64,000 nt of DNA from Hydractinia symbiolongicarpus (taxonomy: Eukaryota; Cnidaria; Hydrozoa; Anthoathecata; Hydractiniidae), in assembly GCF_029227915.1 (NCBI RefSeq), contig NC_079879.1, positions 32,122,501 through 32,186,500 on the forward strand, in the 5' to 3' direction. Each line of letters opens with the position of its first letter. Within the stretch, counting starts at the first letter, position 1. Shown here one piece after another: positions 44,902-58,199 of the stretch. The notes beneath the pieces are model-generated. The model made no database searches, was not told the origin of the DNA, and saw nothing but the letters and a program-made list of their open reading frames with translations. A program made the translations under genes and the position numbers.

Positions 44902-47883
44902 TTGCCGCTGTGATATCGCCTTATTTAAAACTGTAGATAAATAAGTCATTTTTTACTGCGGGACCTATCCTAGCTTTTAACTCGCGCTGAAGAGATAGAG
45001 ACGGTTTCAAAAACTACATTTCTTTGAATTTCTAACGGTATCAGTCCGGTTGAGTTACAACGTTTGCGCCACATATTCGTACCAACATATATTTAGCGAT
45101 ATGTTTCTGATATTACTAGGTTGAATCGCTTTTAACAGTGAAACGATTGACTGTGGGATTTAATTGAGCTGATTTTGGGCTTTGACCTTACAAATGTTAT
45201 AAATGAGCCAATTGGACACCAAGGTATAGCATTCTTCATAATTTGACACGATTGTTGGAACTCAACTATTACACTGGCCGCTGTGATACCGCCTTATTTA
45301 AAACTGTAGATAATTAAGTCATTTTTTACTGTGGGACCTATCCTAGCTTTTAGCTCGCGCTGAAGAAATAGAGACGGTTTCAAAAACTACATTTCTTTGA
45401 CTTTCTAACGGTATCAGTCCGGTTGAGTTACAACGTTTGCGTCACATATTCGTACCAACATATATTTAGCGATATGTCTCTGATATTACTAGGTTGAATC
45501 GCTTTTAACAGCGAAACGATTGCCTGTGGGATTTAATTGAACTGATTTTGGGCTTTGACCTTACAAATGTTATAAATGAGCCAATTGGACACCAAGATAT
45601 AGCATTCTTCATAATTTGACACGAATGTTGGAACTCAACTATTACACTGGCCGCTGTGATACCGCCTTATTTAAAACTGTAGATAAATAAGTCATTTTTT
45701 ACTGTGGGACCTATCCTAGCTTTTAGCTCGCGCTGAAAAAATAGAGACGGTTTCAAAAACTACATTTCTTTGACTTTCTAACGGTATCAGTCCAGTTGAG
45801 TTACAACGTTTGCGTCACATATTCGTACCAACATATATTTAGCGATATGTTTCTGATATTACTAGGTTGAATCGCTTTTAACAGTGAAACGATTGACTGT
45901 GGGATTTAATTGACCTGATTTTGGACTTTGATCTTATAAATATGATAAATGAGACAATTGGACTCCAAGAAAAAACATTCTTCTTAATTTGACATGATTG
46001 GTCGAACTCAGCGATTACACTGGGCTCTGTGGTAGCGCTTTATCTAAAAGTGTAGATAAGTAAGCTAGTTGTTACTGTGGCACCAATCCTAGCTTTTAGC
46101 TCGCGCTGAAGAAATAGAGACGGTTTCAAACACTACATTTCTTTGACTTTCTAACGGTATCAGTCCGGTTGAGTTACAACGTTTGCGTCATATATTCGTA
46201 CCAACATATATTTAGCGATATGTTTCTGATATTACTAGGTTGAATCGCTTTTAACAGTGAAACGATGGACTGTGGGATTTAATTGACCTGATTTTGGACT
46301 TTAACCTCATAAATATGATAAATGAGACAATTGGACTCCAAGAAATAACATTCTTCATAATTTGACACGATTGTTGGAACTCAACGATTACACTTGCCGC
46401 TGTGATATCGCCTTATTTAAAACTGTAGATAAATAAGTCATTTTTTACTGTGGGACCTATCCTAGCTTTTAGCTCGCGCTGAAGAGATAGAGACGGTTTC
46501 AAAAACTACATTTCTTTGAATTTCTAACGGTATCAGTCCGGTTGAGTTACAACGTTTGCGCCACATATTCGTACCAACATATATTTAGCGATATGTTTCT
46601 GATATTACTAGGTTGAATCGCTTTTAACAGTGAAACGATTGACTGTGGGATTTAATTGAGCTGATTTTGGGCTTTGACCTTACAAATGTTAGAAATGAGC
46701 CAATTGGACACCAAGATATAGCATTCTTCATAATTTGACACGATTGTTGGAACTCAACTATTACACTGGCCGCTGTGATACCGCCTTATTTAAAACTGTA
46801 GATAATTAAGTCATTTTTTACTGTGGGACCTATCCTAGCTTTTAGCTCGCGCTGAAGAAATAGAGACGGTTTCAAAAACTACATTTCTTTGACTTTCTAA
46901 CGGTATCAGTCGGTTGAGTTACAACGTTTGCGTCACATATTCGTACCAACATATATTTAGCGATATGTCTCTGATATTACTAGGTTGAATCGCTTTTAAC
47001 AGCGAAACGATTGCCTGTGGGATTTAATTGAACTGATTTTGGGCTTTGACCTTACAAATGTTATAAATGAGCCAATTGGACACCAAGATATAGCATTCTT
47101 CATAATTTGACACGAATGTTGGAACTCAACTATTACACTGGCCGCTGTGATACCGCCTTATTTAAAACTGTAGATAAATAAGTCATTTTTTACTGTGGGA
47201 CCTATCCTAGCTTTTAGCTCGCGCTGAAAAAATAGAGACGGTTTCAAAAACTACATTTCTTTGACTTTCTAACGGTATCAGTCCAGTTGAGTTACAACGT
47301 TTGCGTCACATATTCGTACCAACATATATTTAGCGATATGTTTCTGATATTACTAGGTTGAATCGCTTTTAACAGTGAAACGATTGACTGTGGGATTTAA
47401 TTGACCTGATTTTGGACTTTGACCTTATAAATATGATAAATGAGACAATTGGACTCCAAGAAATAACATTCTTCTTAATTTGACATGATTGGTCGAACTC
47501 AGCGATTACACTGGGCTCTGTGGTAGCGCTTTATCTAAAAGTGTAGATAAGTAAGCTAGTTGTTACTGTGGCACAAATCCTAGCTTTTAGCTCGCGCTGA
47601 AGAAATAGAGACGGTTTCAAAAACTACATTTCTTTGACTTTCTAACGGTATCAGTCCGGTTGAGTTACAACGTTTGCGTCACATATTCGTACCAACATAT
47701 ATTTAGCGATATGTTTCTGATATTACTAGGTTGAATCGCTTTTAACAGTGAAACGATGGACTGTGGGATTTAATTGACCTGATTTTGGACTTTAACCTCA
47801 TAAATATGATAAATGAGACAATTGGACTCCAAGAAATAACATTCTTTTTAATTTGACATGATTGGTCGAACTCAGCGATTACA
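44902..47883 (-). repeat. Tandem pair of 4-monomer units (1491 bp each)
   Basis: The marker cttgccgctgtgatatcgcc occurs at 44902 and 46393. The intervening monomers repeat in order, including the shared gataattaagtc variant and the cacgaatgttgg variant. A further related copy begins at 48258, five monomers on. Confidence 0.8.
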
Positions 47884-49256
47884 CTGGGCTCTGTGGTAGC
47901 GCTTTATTTAAAAGTGTAGATAAGTAGGTTAGTTGTTACTGTGGCACCAATCCTAGCTTTTAGCTCGCGCTGAAGAAATAGAGACGGTTTCAAAAACTAC
48001 ATTTTTTTGACTTTCTAACGGTATCAGTTCGGTTGAGTTACAACGTTTGCGTCACATATTCGTACCAACATATATTTAGCGATATGTTTCTGACATTACT
48101 AGGTTGAATCGCTTTTAACAGTGAAACGATTGACTGTGGGATTTAATTGAACTGATTTTGGGCTTTGACCTTACAAATGTGATAAATGAGCCAATTGGAC
48201 TCCAAGAAATAACATTCTTCATAATTTGACACGATTGTTGGAACTCAACGATTACACTTGTCGCTGTGATATCGCCTTATTTAAAACTTTAGATAAATAA
48301 GTCATTTTTTACTGTGGGACCTATCCTAGCTTTTAGCTCGCGCTGAAGAGATAGAGTTGATTTCAAAAACTACATTTCTTTGAATTTCTAACGGTATCAG
48401 TCCGGTTGAGTTACAACGTTTGCGCCACATATTCGTACCAACATATATTTAGCGATATGTTTCTGATATTACTAGGTTGAATCGCTTTTAACAGTGAAAC
48501 GATTGACTGTGGGATTTAATTGAACTGATTTTGGACTGTGACCTTATAAATATGATAAATGAGACAAATGGACTCCAAGAAATAACATTCTTCTTAATTT
48601 GACATGATTGGTCGAACTCAGCAATTACACTGGGCTCTGTGGTAGCGCTTTATTTAAAAGTGTAGATAAGTAAGTTAGTTGTTACTGTGGCACCAATCCT
48701 AGCTTTTAGCTCGCGCTGAAGAAATAGAGACGGTTTCAAAAACTACATTTCTTTGATTTTCTAACGGTATCAGTCCGGTTGAGTTACAACGTTTGCGTCA
48801 CATATTCGTAACAACATATATTTAGCGATATGTTTCTGATATTACTAGGTTGAATCGCTTTTAACAGTGAAACGATGGACTGTGGGATTTAATTGACCTG
48901 ATTTTGGACTTTAACCTCATAAATATGATAAATGAGAGAATTGGACTCCAACAAATAACATTCTTCTTAATTTGACATGATTGGTCGAACTCAGCGATTA
49001 CACTGGGCTCTGTGGTAGCGCTTTATTTAAAAGTGTAGATTAGTAGGTTAGTTGTTACTGTGGCACCAATCCTAGCTTTTAGCTCGCGCTGAAGAAATAG
49101 AGACGGTTTCAAAAACTACATTTCTTTGACTTTCTAACGGTATCAGTCCGGTTGAGTTACAACGTTTGCGTCACATATTCGTACCAACATACATTTAGCG
49201 ATATGTTTCTGATATTACTAGGTTGAATCGCTTTTAACAGTGAAACGATTGACTGT

Positions 49257-52200
49257 GGGACTAATCTGAACTGATTTTGGACTTTGACCTTATAAATGTG
49301 TTAAATGAGCCAATTGAACTCCAAGAAATAACATTTTTCTTAATTTCACATGATTGCTGGAACTCAGCGATTACACTGGACGCTGTGATAGCGAAATGTT
49401 TAAATATGTATATAAATAAGTCATTTTTTACTGTGGAACCAATCCTAGCCGTTAGCTCGCGCTGAAGAAATAGAGAAAGTTTCAAGAACAACATTTTATT
49501 GACTCTCTAACGGTATCAGTCCGTTTCAGTTACAACGGTTGCGTCATATTTTCGTACCAACATCTCTTTAGCGATATGTTTCTCATATTACTAGGTTGCA
49601 TCGCTTTTATTAGTGAAACGATTGACTGTGGGATTCAATTGAACTGATTTTAGACTTCGACCTTATAAATGTGTTAAATGAGCCAATTGGAGTCCAAAAA
49701 ATAACAATCCTTATAATTTGACACGTTTGTTGGAACTCAATGATTACATTGGCCGCTGTGATACCGCCTTATTTAAAACTGTAGATAAATAAGTCCTTTT
49801 TTACTGTGGGACCTATCCTAGCTTTTAGCTCGCGCTGAAGAAATAGAGACGGTTTCAAAAGCTACAATTCTTTGTCTTTCTAACGGTATCAGTCCGTTTG
49901 AGTTACAACGTTTGCGTCTCATATTCGTACCAACATATATTTAGCGATATGTTTCTGATATTACTAGGTTGAATCGCTTTTAACAGTGAAACGATTGACT
50001 GTGGGATTTAATTGAACTGATTTTGGGCTTTGACCTTACAAATGTGATAAATGAGCCAATTGGACTCCAAGAAATAACATTCTTCTTAGTTGACACTATT
50101 GTTGGAACTCAACGATTACACTGGCCGCTGTGATATCGCCTTATTTAAAACTGTAGATAAATAAGTCATTTTTTACTGTGGGACCTATCCTAGCTTTTAG
50201 CTCGCGCTGAAGAAATAGAGACGGTTTCAAAAACTACAATTCTTTGACTTTCTAACGGTATCAGTCCGTCTGAGTTACAACGTTTGCGTCTCATATTCGT
50301 ACCAACATATATTTAGCGATATGTTTCTGATATTACTAGGTTGAATCGCTTTTAACAGTGAAACGATTGACTGTGGGATTTAATTGAACTGATTTTGGGC
50401 TTTGACCTTACAAATGTGATAAATGAGCCAATTGGACTCCAAGAAATAACATTCTTCATAATTTGACACGATTGTTGGAACTCAACGATTACACTGGCCG
50501 CTGTGATATCGCCTTATTTAAAACTGTAGATAAATAAGTCATTTTTTACTGTGGGACCTATCCTAGCTTTTAGCTCGCGCTGAAGAGATAGAGACGATTT
50601 CAAAAACTACAATTCTTTGACTTTCTAACGGTATCAGTCCGGTTGAGTTACAACGTTTGCGCCACATATTCGTACCAACATATATTTAGCGATATGTTTC
50701 TGATATTACTAGGTTGAATCGCTTTTAACAGTGAAACGATTGACTGTGGGATTTAATTGACCTGATTTTGGACTTTGACCTTATCAATATGATAAATGAG
50801 ACAATTGGACTCCAAGAAATAACATGCTTCTTAATTTGACATGATTGGTCGAACTCAGCGATTACACTGGGCTCTGTGGTAGCGCTTTATTTAAAAGTGT
50901 AGATAAGTAAGTTAGTTTTTACTGTGGCACCAATCCTAGCTTTTAGCTCGCGCTGAAGAAATAGAGACGGTTTGAAAAACTACATTTCTTTGAATTTCTA
51001 ACGGTATCAGTCCGGTTGAGTTACAACGTTTGCGTCACATATTCGTACCAACATATATTTAGCGATATTTTTCTGATATTACTAGGTTGAATCGCTTTTA
51101 ACAGTGAAACGATTGACTGTGGGATTTAATTGACCTGATTTTGGACTTTGACCTTATAAATATGATAAATGAGACAATTGGACTCCAAGAAATAACATTT
51201 TTCTTAATTTCACATGATTGCTGGAACTCAGCGATTACACTGGGCTCTGTGATAGCGAATTATTTAAATATGTAGATAAACAAGTCATTTTTTACTGTGG
51301 AACCAATCCTAGCCGTCAGCTCGCGCTGAAGAAATAGAGAAAGTTTCAAGCACAACATTTTATTCACTTTCTAACGGTATCAGTCCGTTTGAGTTACAAC
51401 GGTTGCGTCACATTTTCGTACCAACGTCTATTTAGCCATATGTTTCTGATATTACTAGGTTGCATCGCTTTTAATAGTGAAACGATTGACTGTGAGATTC
51501 AATTTAACTGATTTTAGACTTCGACCTTATAAATGTGTTAAATGAGCCAATTGGAGTCCAAAAAATAGCAATCCTTATAATTTGACACGTTTGTTGGAAC
51601 TCAGCGATTACACTGGCCGCTGTGATAGTGCTTTATTTAAAACTGTAGATAAATAATTCATTCTTTACTGTGGAATCAATCCTAGACGTTAGCTCGCGTT
51701 AAAAAAATAGAGAAAGTTTCAAAAACTAAATTTCATTGACTTTCTAGCGGTATGAGTCCGTTTGAGTTACAACGGTTGCGTCACATATTCGCACCAACAT
51801 GTATTTGGTGATGTGTTTCTGATGTTACTAGGTTGCATCACTTTTAACAGTGAAACGATTGACTGTGGGATTTAATTGACATGATTTTGGACTTTGACCA
51901 TTTAAATTTTATAAATGAGCCAATTGGACTCCAAGAAATAACATTCTTCTTAATTTGACATGATAGCTGGAACTCAGCCATTATACTGGCCGCTGTGAAG
52001 CGCTTTATTTAAAATTGTAGATAAATCAGACATTTTTAACTGCGGGAGCAATCCTAGCCGTTAGCTCGCGCTGAAGAAAGAGAGACAGTTTCAAAAACTA
52101 CATTTCTTTGACTTTCTAACGGTATCAGTCCGTTTGAGTTACAACGGTTGCGTCACATATTCGTACCAACATGTATTTGGCGATATGTTTTAGATATTAC

Positions 52201-55200
52201 TAGGTTGCTTCGCTTTTAACAGTGAAACGATTGACTGTAGGATTTTATTGAGCTAATTTTGGACTTTGACCACATAAATGTGTTAAATGAGCCAATTGGA
52301 CTCCAAGAAATAAAATTTTATTACTTTCATATGATTGCTGGAACTCAGCGATTACACTTGCCTCTGTGGTAGCGCTTTATCTAAAAGTGTAGATAAGTAA
52401 GTTAGTTGTTACTGTGGCACCAATCCTAGCTTTTAGCTCGCGCTGAAAAAATAGAGACGGTTTCAAAAACTACATTTCTTTGACTTTCTAACGGTATCAG
52501 TCCGGTTGAGTTACAACGTTTGCGTCACATATTCGTACCAACATATATTTAGCGATATGTTTCTGATATTACTAGGTTGAATCGCTTTTAACAGTGAAAA
52601 GATGGACTGTGGGATTTAATTGACCTGATTTTGGACTTTAACCTCATAAATATGATAAATGAGACAATTGGACTCCAAGAAATAACATTCTTCTTAATTT
52701 GACATGATTGGTCGAACTCAGCGATTACACTGGGCTCTGTGGTAGCGCTTTATTTAAAAGTGTAGATAAGTAGGTTAGTTGTTACTGTGGCACCAATCCT
52801 AGCTTTTAGCTCGCGCTGAAGAAATAGAGAAGGTTTCAAAAACTACATTTTTTTGACTTTCTAACGGTATCAGTTCGGTTGAGTTACAACGTTTGCGTCA
52901 CATATTCGTACCAACATATATTTAGCGATATGTTTCTGACATTACTAGGTTGAATCGCTTTTAACAGTGAAACGATTGACTGTGGGATTTAATTGAACTG
53001 ATTTTGGGCTTTGACCTTACAAATGTGATAAATGAGCCAATTGGACTCCAAGAAATAACATTCTTCATAATTTGACACGATTGTTGGAACTCAACGATTA
53101 CACTTGCCGCTGTGATATCGCCTTATTTAAAACTGTAGATAAATAAGTCATTTTTTACTGTGGGACCTATCCTAGCTTTTAGCTCGCGCTGAAGAGATAG
53201 AGACGGTTTCAAAAACTACATTTCTTTGAATTTCTAACGGTATCAGTCCGGTTGAGTTACAACGTTTTCGCCACATATTCGTACCAACATATATTTAGCG
53301 ATATGTTTCTGATATTACTAGGTTGAATCGCTTTTAACAGTGAAACGATTGACTGTGGGATTTAATTGACCTGATTTTAGACTTTGACCTTATAAATATG
53401 ATAAATGAGACAAATGGACTCCAAGAAATAACATTCCTCTTAATTTGACATGATTGGTCGAACTCAGCAATTACACTGGGCTCTGTGGTAGCGCTTTATT
53501 TAAAAGTGTAGATAAGTAAGTTAGTTGTTACTGTGGCACCAATCCTAGCTTTTAGCTCGCGCTGAAAAAATAGAGACGGTTTCAAAAACTACATTTCTTT
53601 GACTTTCTAACGGTATCAGTCCGGTTGAGTTACAACGTTTGCGTCACATATTCGTACAAACATATATTTAGCGATATGTTTCTGATATTACTAGGTTGAA
53701 TCGCTTTTAACAGTGAAACGATGGACTGTGGGATTTAATTGACCTGATTTTGGACTTTGACCTCATAATTATGATAAATGAGACAATTGGACTCCAAGAA
53801 ATAACATTCTTCTTAATTTGACATGATTGGTCGAACTCAGCGATTACACTGGGCTCTGTGGTAGCGCTTTATTTAAAAGTGTAGATTAGTAGGTTAGTTG
53901 TTACTGTGGCACCAATCCTAGCTTTTAGCTCGCGCTGAAGAAATAGAGACGGTTTCAAAAACTACATTTCTTTGACTTTCTAACGGTATCAGTCCGGTTG
54001 AGTTACAACGTTTGCGTCACATATTCGTACCAAAATATATTTAGCGATATGTTTCTGATATTACTAGGTTGAATCGCTTTTAAAAGTGAAACGATTGACT
54101 GTGGGATTTAATTGACCTGATTTTGCACTTTGACCTTATAAATATGATAAATGAGACAATTGGACTCCAAGAAATAACATTCTTCTTAATTTGACAAGAT
54201 TGGTCGAACTCAGCGATTACACTGGGCAATGTGGTAGCGCTTTATCTAAAAGTGTAGATAAGTAAGTTAGTTGTTACTGTGGCACCAATCCTAGCTTTTA
54301 GCTCGCGCTGAAGAAATAGAGACGGTTTCAAAAACTACATTTCTTTGACTTTCTAACGGTATCAGTCCGGTTGAGGTACAACGTTTGCGTCACATATTCG
54401 TACCAACATATATTTAGCGATATGTTTCTGATATTACTAGGTTGAATCGCTTTTAACAGTGAAACGATTGACTGTGGGACTAAGCTGAACTGTCTTTGGA
54501 CTTTGACCTTATAAAAGTGTTAAATGAGCCTATTGAACTCCAAGAAATAACATTTTTCTTAATTTCACATGATTGCTGGAACTCAGCGATTACACTGGAC
54601 GCTGTGATAGCGAATTATTTAAATATGTATATAAATAAGTCATTTTTTACTGTGGAACCAATCCTAGCCGTTAGCTCGCGCTGAAGAAATAGAGAAAGTT
54701 TCAAGAACAACATTTTATTGACTTTCTAACGGTATCAGTCCGTTTCAGTTACAACGGTTGCGTCACATTTTCGTACCAACATCTCTTTAGCGATATGTTT
54801 CTCATATTACTAGGTTGCATCGCTTTTATTAGTGAAACGATTGACTGTGGGATTCAATTGAACTGATTTTAGACTTCGACCTTATAAATGTGTTAAATGA
54901 GCCAATTGGAGTTCAAAAAATAACAATCCTTATAATTTGACACGTTTGTTGGAACTCAATGATTACATTGGCCGCTGTGATACCGCCTTATTTAAAACTG
55001 TAGATAAATAAGTCCTTTTTTACTGTGGGACCTATCCTAGCTTTTAGCTCGCGCTGAAGAAATAGAGACGGTTTCAAAAGCTACAATTCTTTGACTTTCT
55101 AACGGTATCAGTCCGTTTGAGTTACAACGTTTGCGTCTCATATTCGTACCAACATATACTTAGCGATATGTTTCTGATATTACTAGGTTGAATCGCTTTT

Positions 55201-56400
55201 AACAGTGAAACGATTGACTGTGGGATTTAATTGAACTGATTTTGGGCTTTGACCTTACAAATGTGATAAATGAGCCAATTGGACTCCAAGAAATAACATT
55301 CTTCTTAATTTGACACGATTGTTGGAACTCAACGATTACACTGGCCGCTGTGATATCGCCTTATTTAAAACTGTAGATAAATAAGTCCTTTTTTACTGTG
55401 GGACCTATCCTAGCTTTTAGCTCGCGCTGAAGAAATAGAGACGGTTTCAAAAGCTACAATTCTTTGACTTTCTAACGGTATTAGTCCGTTTGAGTTACAA
55501 CGTTTGCGTCTCATATTCGTACCAACATATACTTAGCGATATGTTTCTGATATTACTAGGTTGAATCGCTTTTAACAGTGAAACGATTGACTGTGGGATT
55601 TAATTGAACTGATTTTGGGCTTTGACCTTACAAATGTGATAAATGAGCCAATTGGACTCCAAGAAATAACATTCTTCTTAATTTGACACGATTGTTGGAA
55701 CTCAACGATTACACTGGCCGCTGTGATATCGCCTTATTTAAAACTGTAGATAAATAAGTCATTTTTTACTGTGGGACCTATCCTAGCTTTTAGCTCGCGC
55801 TGAAGAAATAGAGACGGTTTCAAAAACTACAATTCTTTGACTTTCTAACGGTATCAGTCCGTTTGAGTTACAACGTTTGCGTCTCATATTCGTACCAACA
55901 TATATTTAGTGATAGGTTTATTACTAAGTTGAATCGCTTTTAACAGTGAAACGATTGACTGTGGGATTTAATTGACCTGATTTTGGACTTTGACCTTATA
56001 AATACGATAAATGAGACAATTGGACTCCAAGAAATAACATGCTTCTTAATTTGACATGATTGGTCGAACTCAGCGATTACACTGGGCTCTGTGGTAGCGC
56101 TTTATTTAAAAGTGTAGATAAGTAAGTTAGTTTTTACTGTGGCACCAATCCTAGCTTTTAGCTCGCGCTGAAGAAATAGAGACGGTTTGAAAAACTACAT
56201 TTCTTTGACTTTCTAACGGTATCAGTCCGGTTGAGTTACAACGTTTGCGTCACATATTCGTACCAACATATATTTAGCGATATTTTTCTGATATTACTAG
56301 GTTGAATCGCTTTTAACAGTGAAACGATTGACTGTGGGATTTAATTGACCTGATTTTGGACTTTAACCTTATAAATATGATAAATGAGACAATTGGACTC
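49257..56400 (-). repeat. Long-range duplication of a multi-monomer block, about 5.22 kb apart
   Basis: The block from 49257 to about 51180 is repeated from 54476 to about 56400, a shift of 14 monomers. Shared rare variants include caagaacaacattttattgac, caacatctctttagcg, ggagtccaaaaaataac and the gttagtttttactgtgg monomer. The feature spans both copies and the sequence between them. Confidence 0.7.
52033..52043 (-). other. Element-free target site (relative of the pre-insertion site), copy 1
   Basis: tttttaactgc here joins directly to gggagcaatcctagccg. The upstream variants (cgcaccaacatg, gatgtgtttctg, gccgctgtgaagcgctt) and the downstream variants (agaaagagagacagtttc, ggcgatatgttttagat, gttgcttcgc) match those on the two sides of elements A and C. 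The target word occurs once, as expected of an unoccupied site. Confidence 0.8.
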
Positions 56401-57993
56401 CAAGAAATAACATTCTTCTTAATTTGACATGATTGGTCGAACTCAGCGATTACACTGGGCTCTGTGGTAGCGCTTTATTTAAAAGTGTAGATAAGTAAGT
56501 TAGTTGTTACTGTGGCACCAATCCTAGCTTTTAGCTCGCGCTGAAAAAATAGAGACGGTTTCAAAAACTACATTTCTTTGACTTTCTAACGGTATCAGTC
56601 CGGTTGAGTTACAACGTTTGCGTCACATATTCGTACCAACATATATTTAGCGATATGTTTCTGATATTACTAGGTTGAATCGCTTTTAACAGTGAAACGA
56701 TGGACTGTGGGATTTAATTGACCTGATTTTGGACTTTAACCTCATAAATATGATAAATGAGACAATTGGACTCCAAGAAATAACATTCTTCTTAATTTGA
56801 CATGATTGGTCGAACTCAGCGAATACACTGGGCTCTGTGGTAGCGCGTTATTTAAAAGTGTAGATAAGTAGGTTAGTTGTTACTGTGGCACCAATCCTAG
56901 CTTTTAGCTCGCGCTGAAGAAATAGAGACGGTTTCAAAAACTACATTTTTTTGACTTTCTAACGGTATCAGTTCGGTTGAGTTACAACGTTTGCGTCACA
57001 TATTCGTACCAACATATATTTAGCGATATGTTTCTGACATTACTAGGTTGAATCGCTTTTAACAGTGAAACGATTGACTGTGGGATTTAATTGAACTGAT
57101 TTTGGGCTTTGACCTTACAAATGTGATAAATGAGCCAATTGGACTCCAAGAAATAACATTCTTCATAATTTGACACGATTGTTGGAACTCAACGATTACA
57201 CTTGCCGCTGTGATATCGCCTTATTTAAAACTGTAGATAAATAAGTCATTTTTTACTGTGGGACCTATCCTAGCTTTTAGCTCGCGCTGAAGAGATAGAG
57301 ACGGTTTCAAAAACTACATTTCTTTGAATTTCTAACGGTATCAGTCCGGTTGAGTTACAACGTTTGCGCCACATATTCGTACCAACATATATTTAGCGAT
57401 ATGTTTCTGATATTACTAGGTTGAATCGCTTTTAACAGTGAAACGATTGACTGTGGGATTTAATTGACCTGATTTTAGACTTTGACCTTATAAATATGAT
57501 AAATGAGACAAATGGACTCCAAGAAATAACATTCCTCTTAATTTGACATGATTGCTGGAACTCAGCGATTACACTGGGCTCTGTGATAGCGAATTATTTA
57601 AATATGTAGATAAATAACTCATTCTTTACTGTGGAATCAATCCTAGACGTTAGCTCGCGTTAAAAAAATAGAGAAAGTTTAAAAAACTACATTTCATTGA
57701 CTTTCTAGCGGTATGAGTCCGTTTGAGTTACAACGGTTGCGTCACATATTCGCACCAACATGTATTTGGTGATGTGTTTCTGATGTTACTAGGTTGCATC
57801 ACTTTTAACAGTGAAACGAATGACTGTGAGATTTAATTGACATGATTTTGGACTTTGACCATTTAAATTTTATAAATGAGCCAATTGGACTCCAAGAAAT
57901 AACACTCTTCTTAATTTGACATGATAGCTGGAACTCAGCCATTATACTGGCCGCTGTGAAGCGCTTTATTTAAAATTGTGGATAAATAAGACA

Positions 57994-58004
57994 TTTTTAA
58001 CTGC
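57994..58004 (-). other. Element-free target site, copy 2
   Basis: tttttaactgc followed by gggagaaatcctagccg, within a monomer sharing the same flank variants as the site at 52033. It is about 5.96 kb (16 monomers) from that site, so the two are satellite duplicates of each other. Confidence 0.78.
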
Positions 58005-58199
58005 GGGAGAAATCCTAGCCGTTAGCTCGCACTGAAGAAAGAGAGACAGTTTCAAAAACTACATTTCCTTGACTTTCTAACGGTATCAGTCCGTTTGAGT
58101 TACAACGGTTGCGTCACATATTCGTACCAACATGTATTTGGCGATATGTTTTAGATATTACTAGGTTGCTTCGCTTTTAACAGTGAAACGATTGACTGT

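Noticed and set aside
49261-49494. Overlapping open frames on both strands near 49.3 kb, and a similar one at 54496-54684
   Set aside because: Satellite monomer variants; open on both strands by composition, with no protein features.
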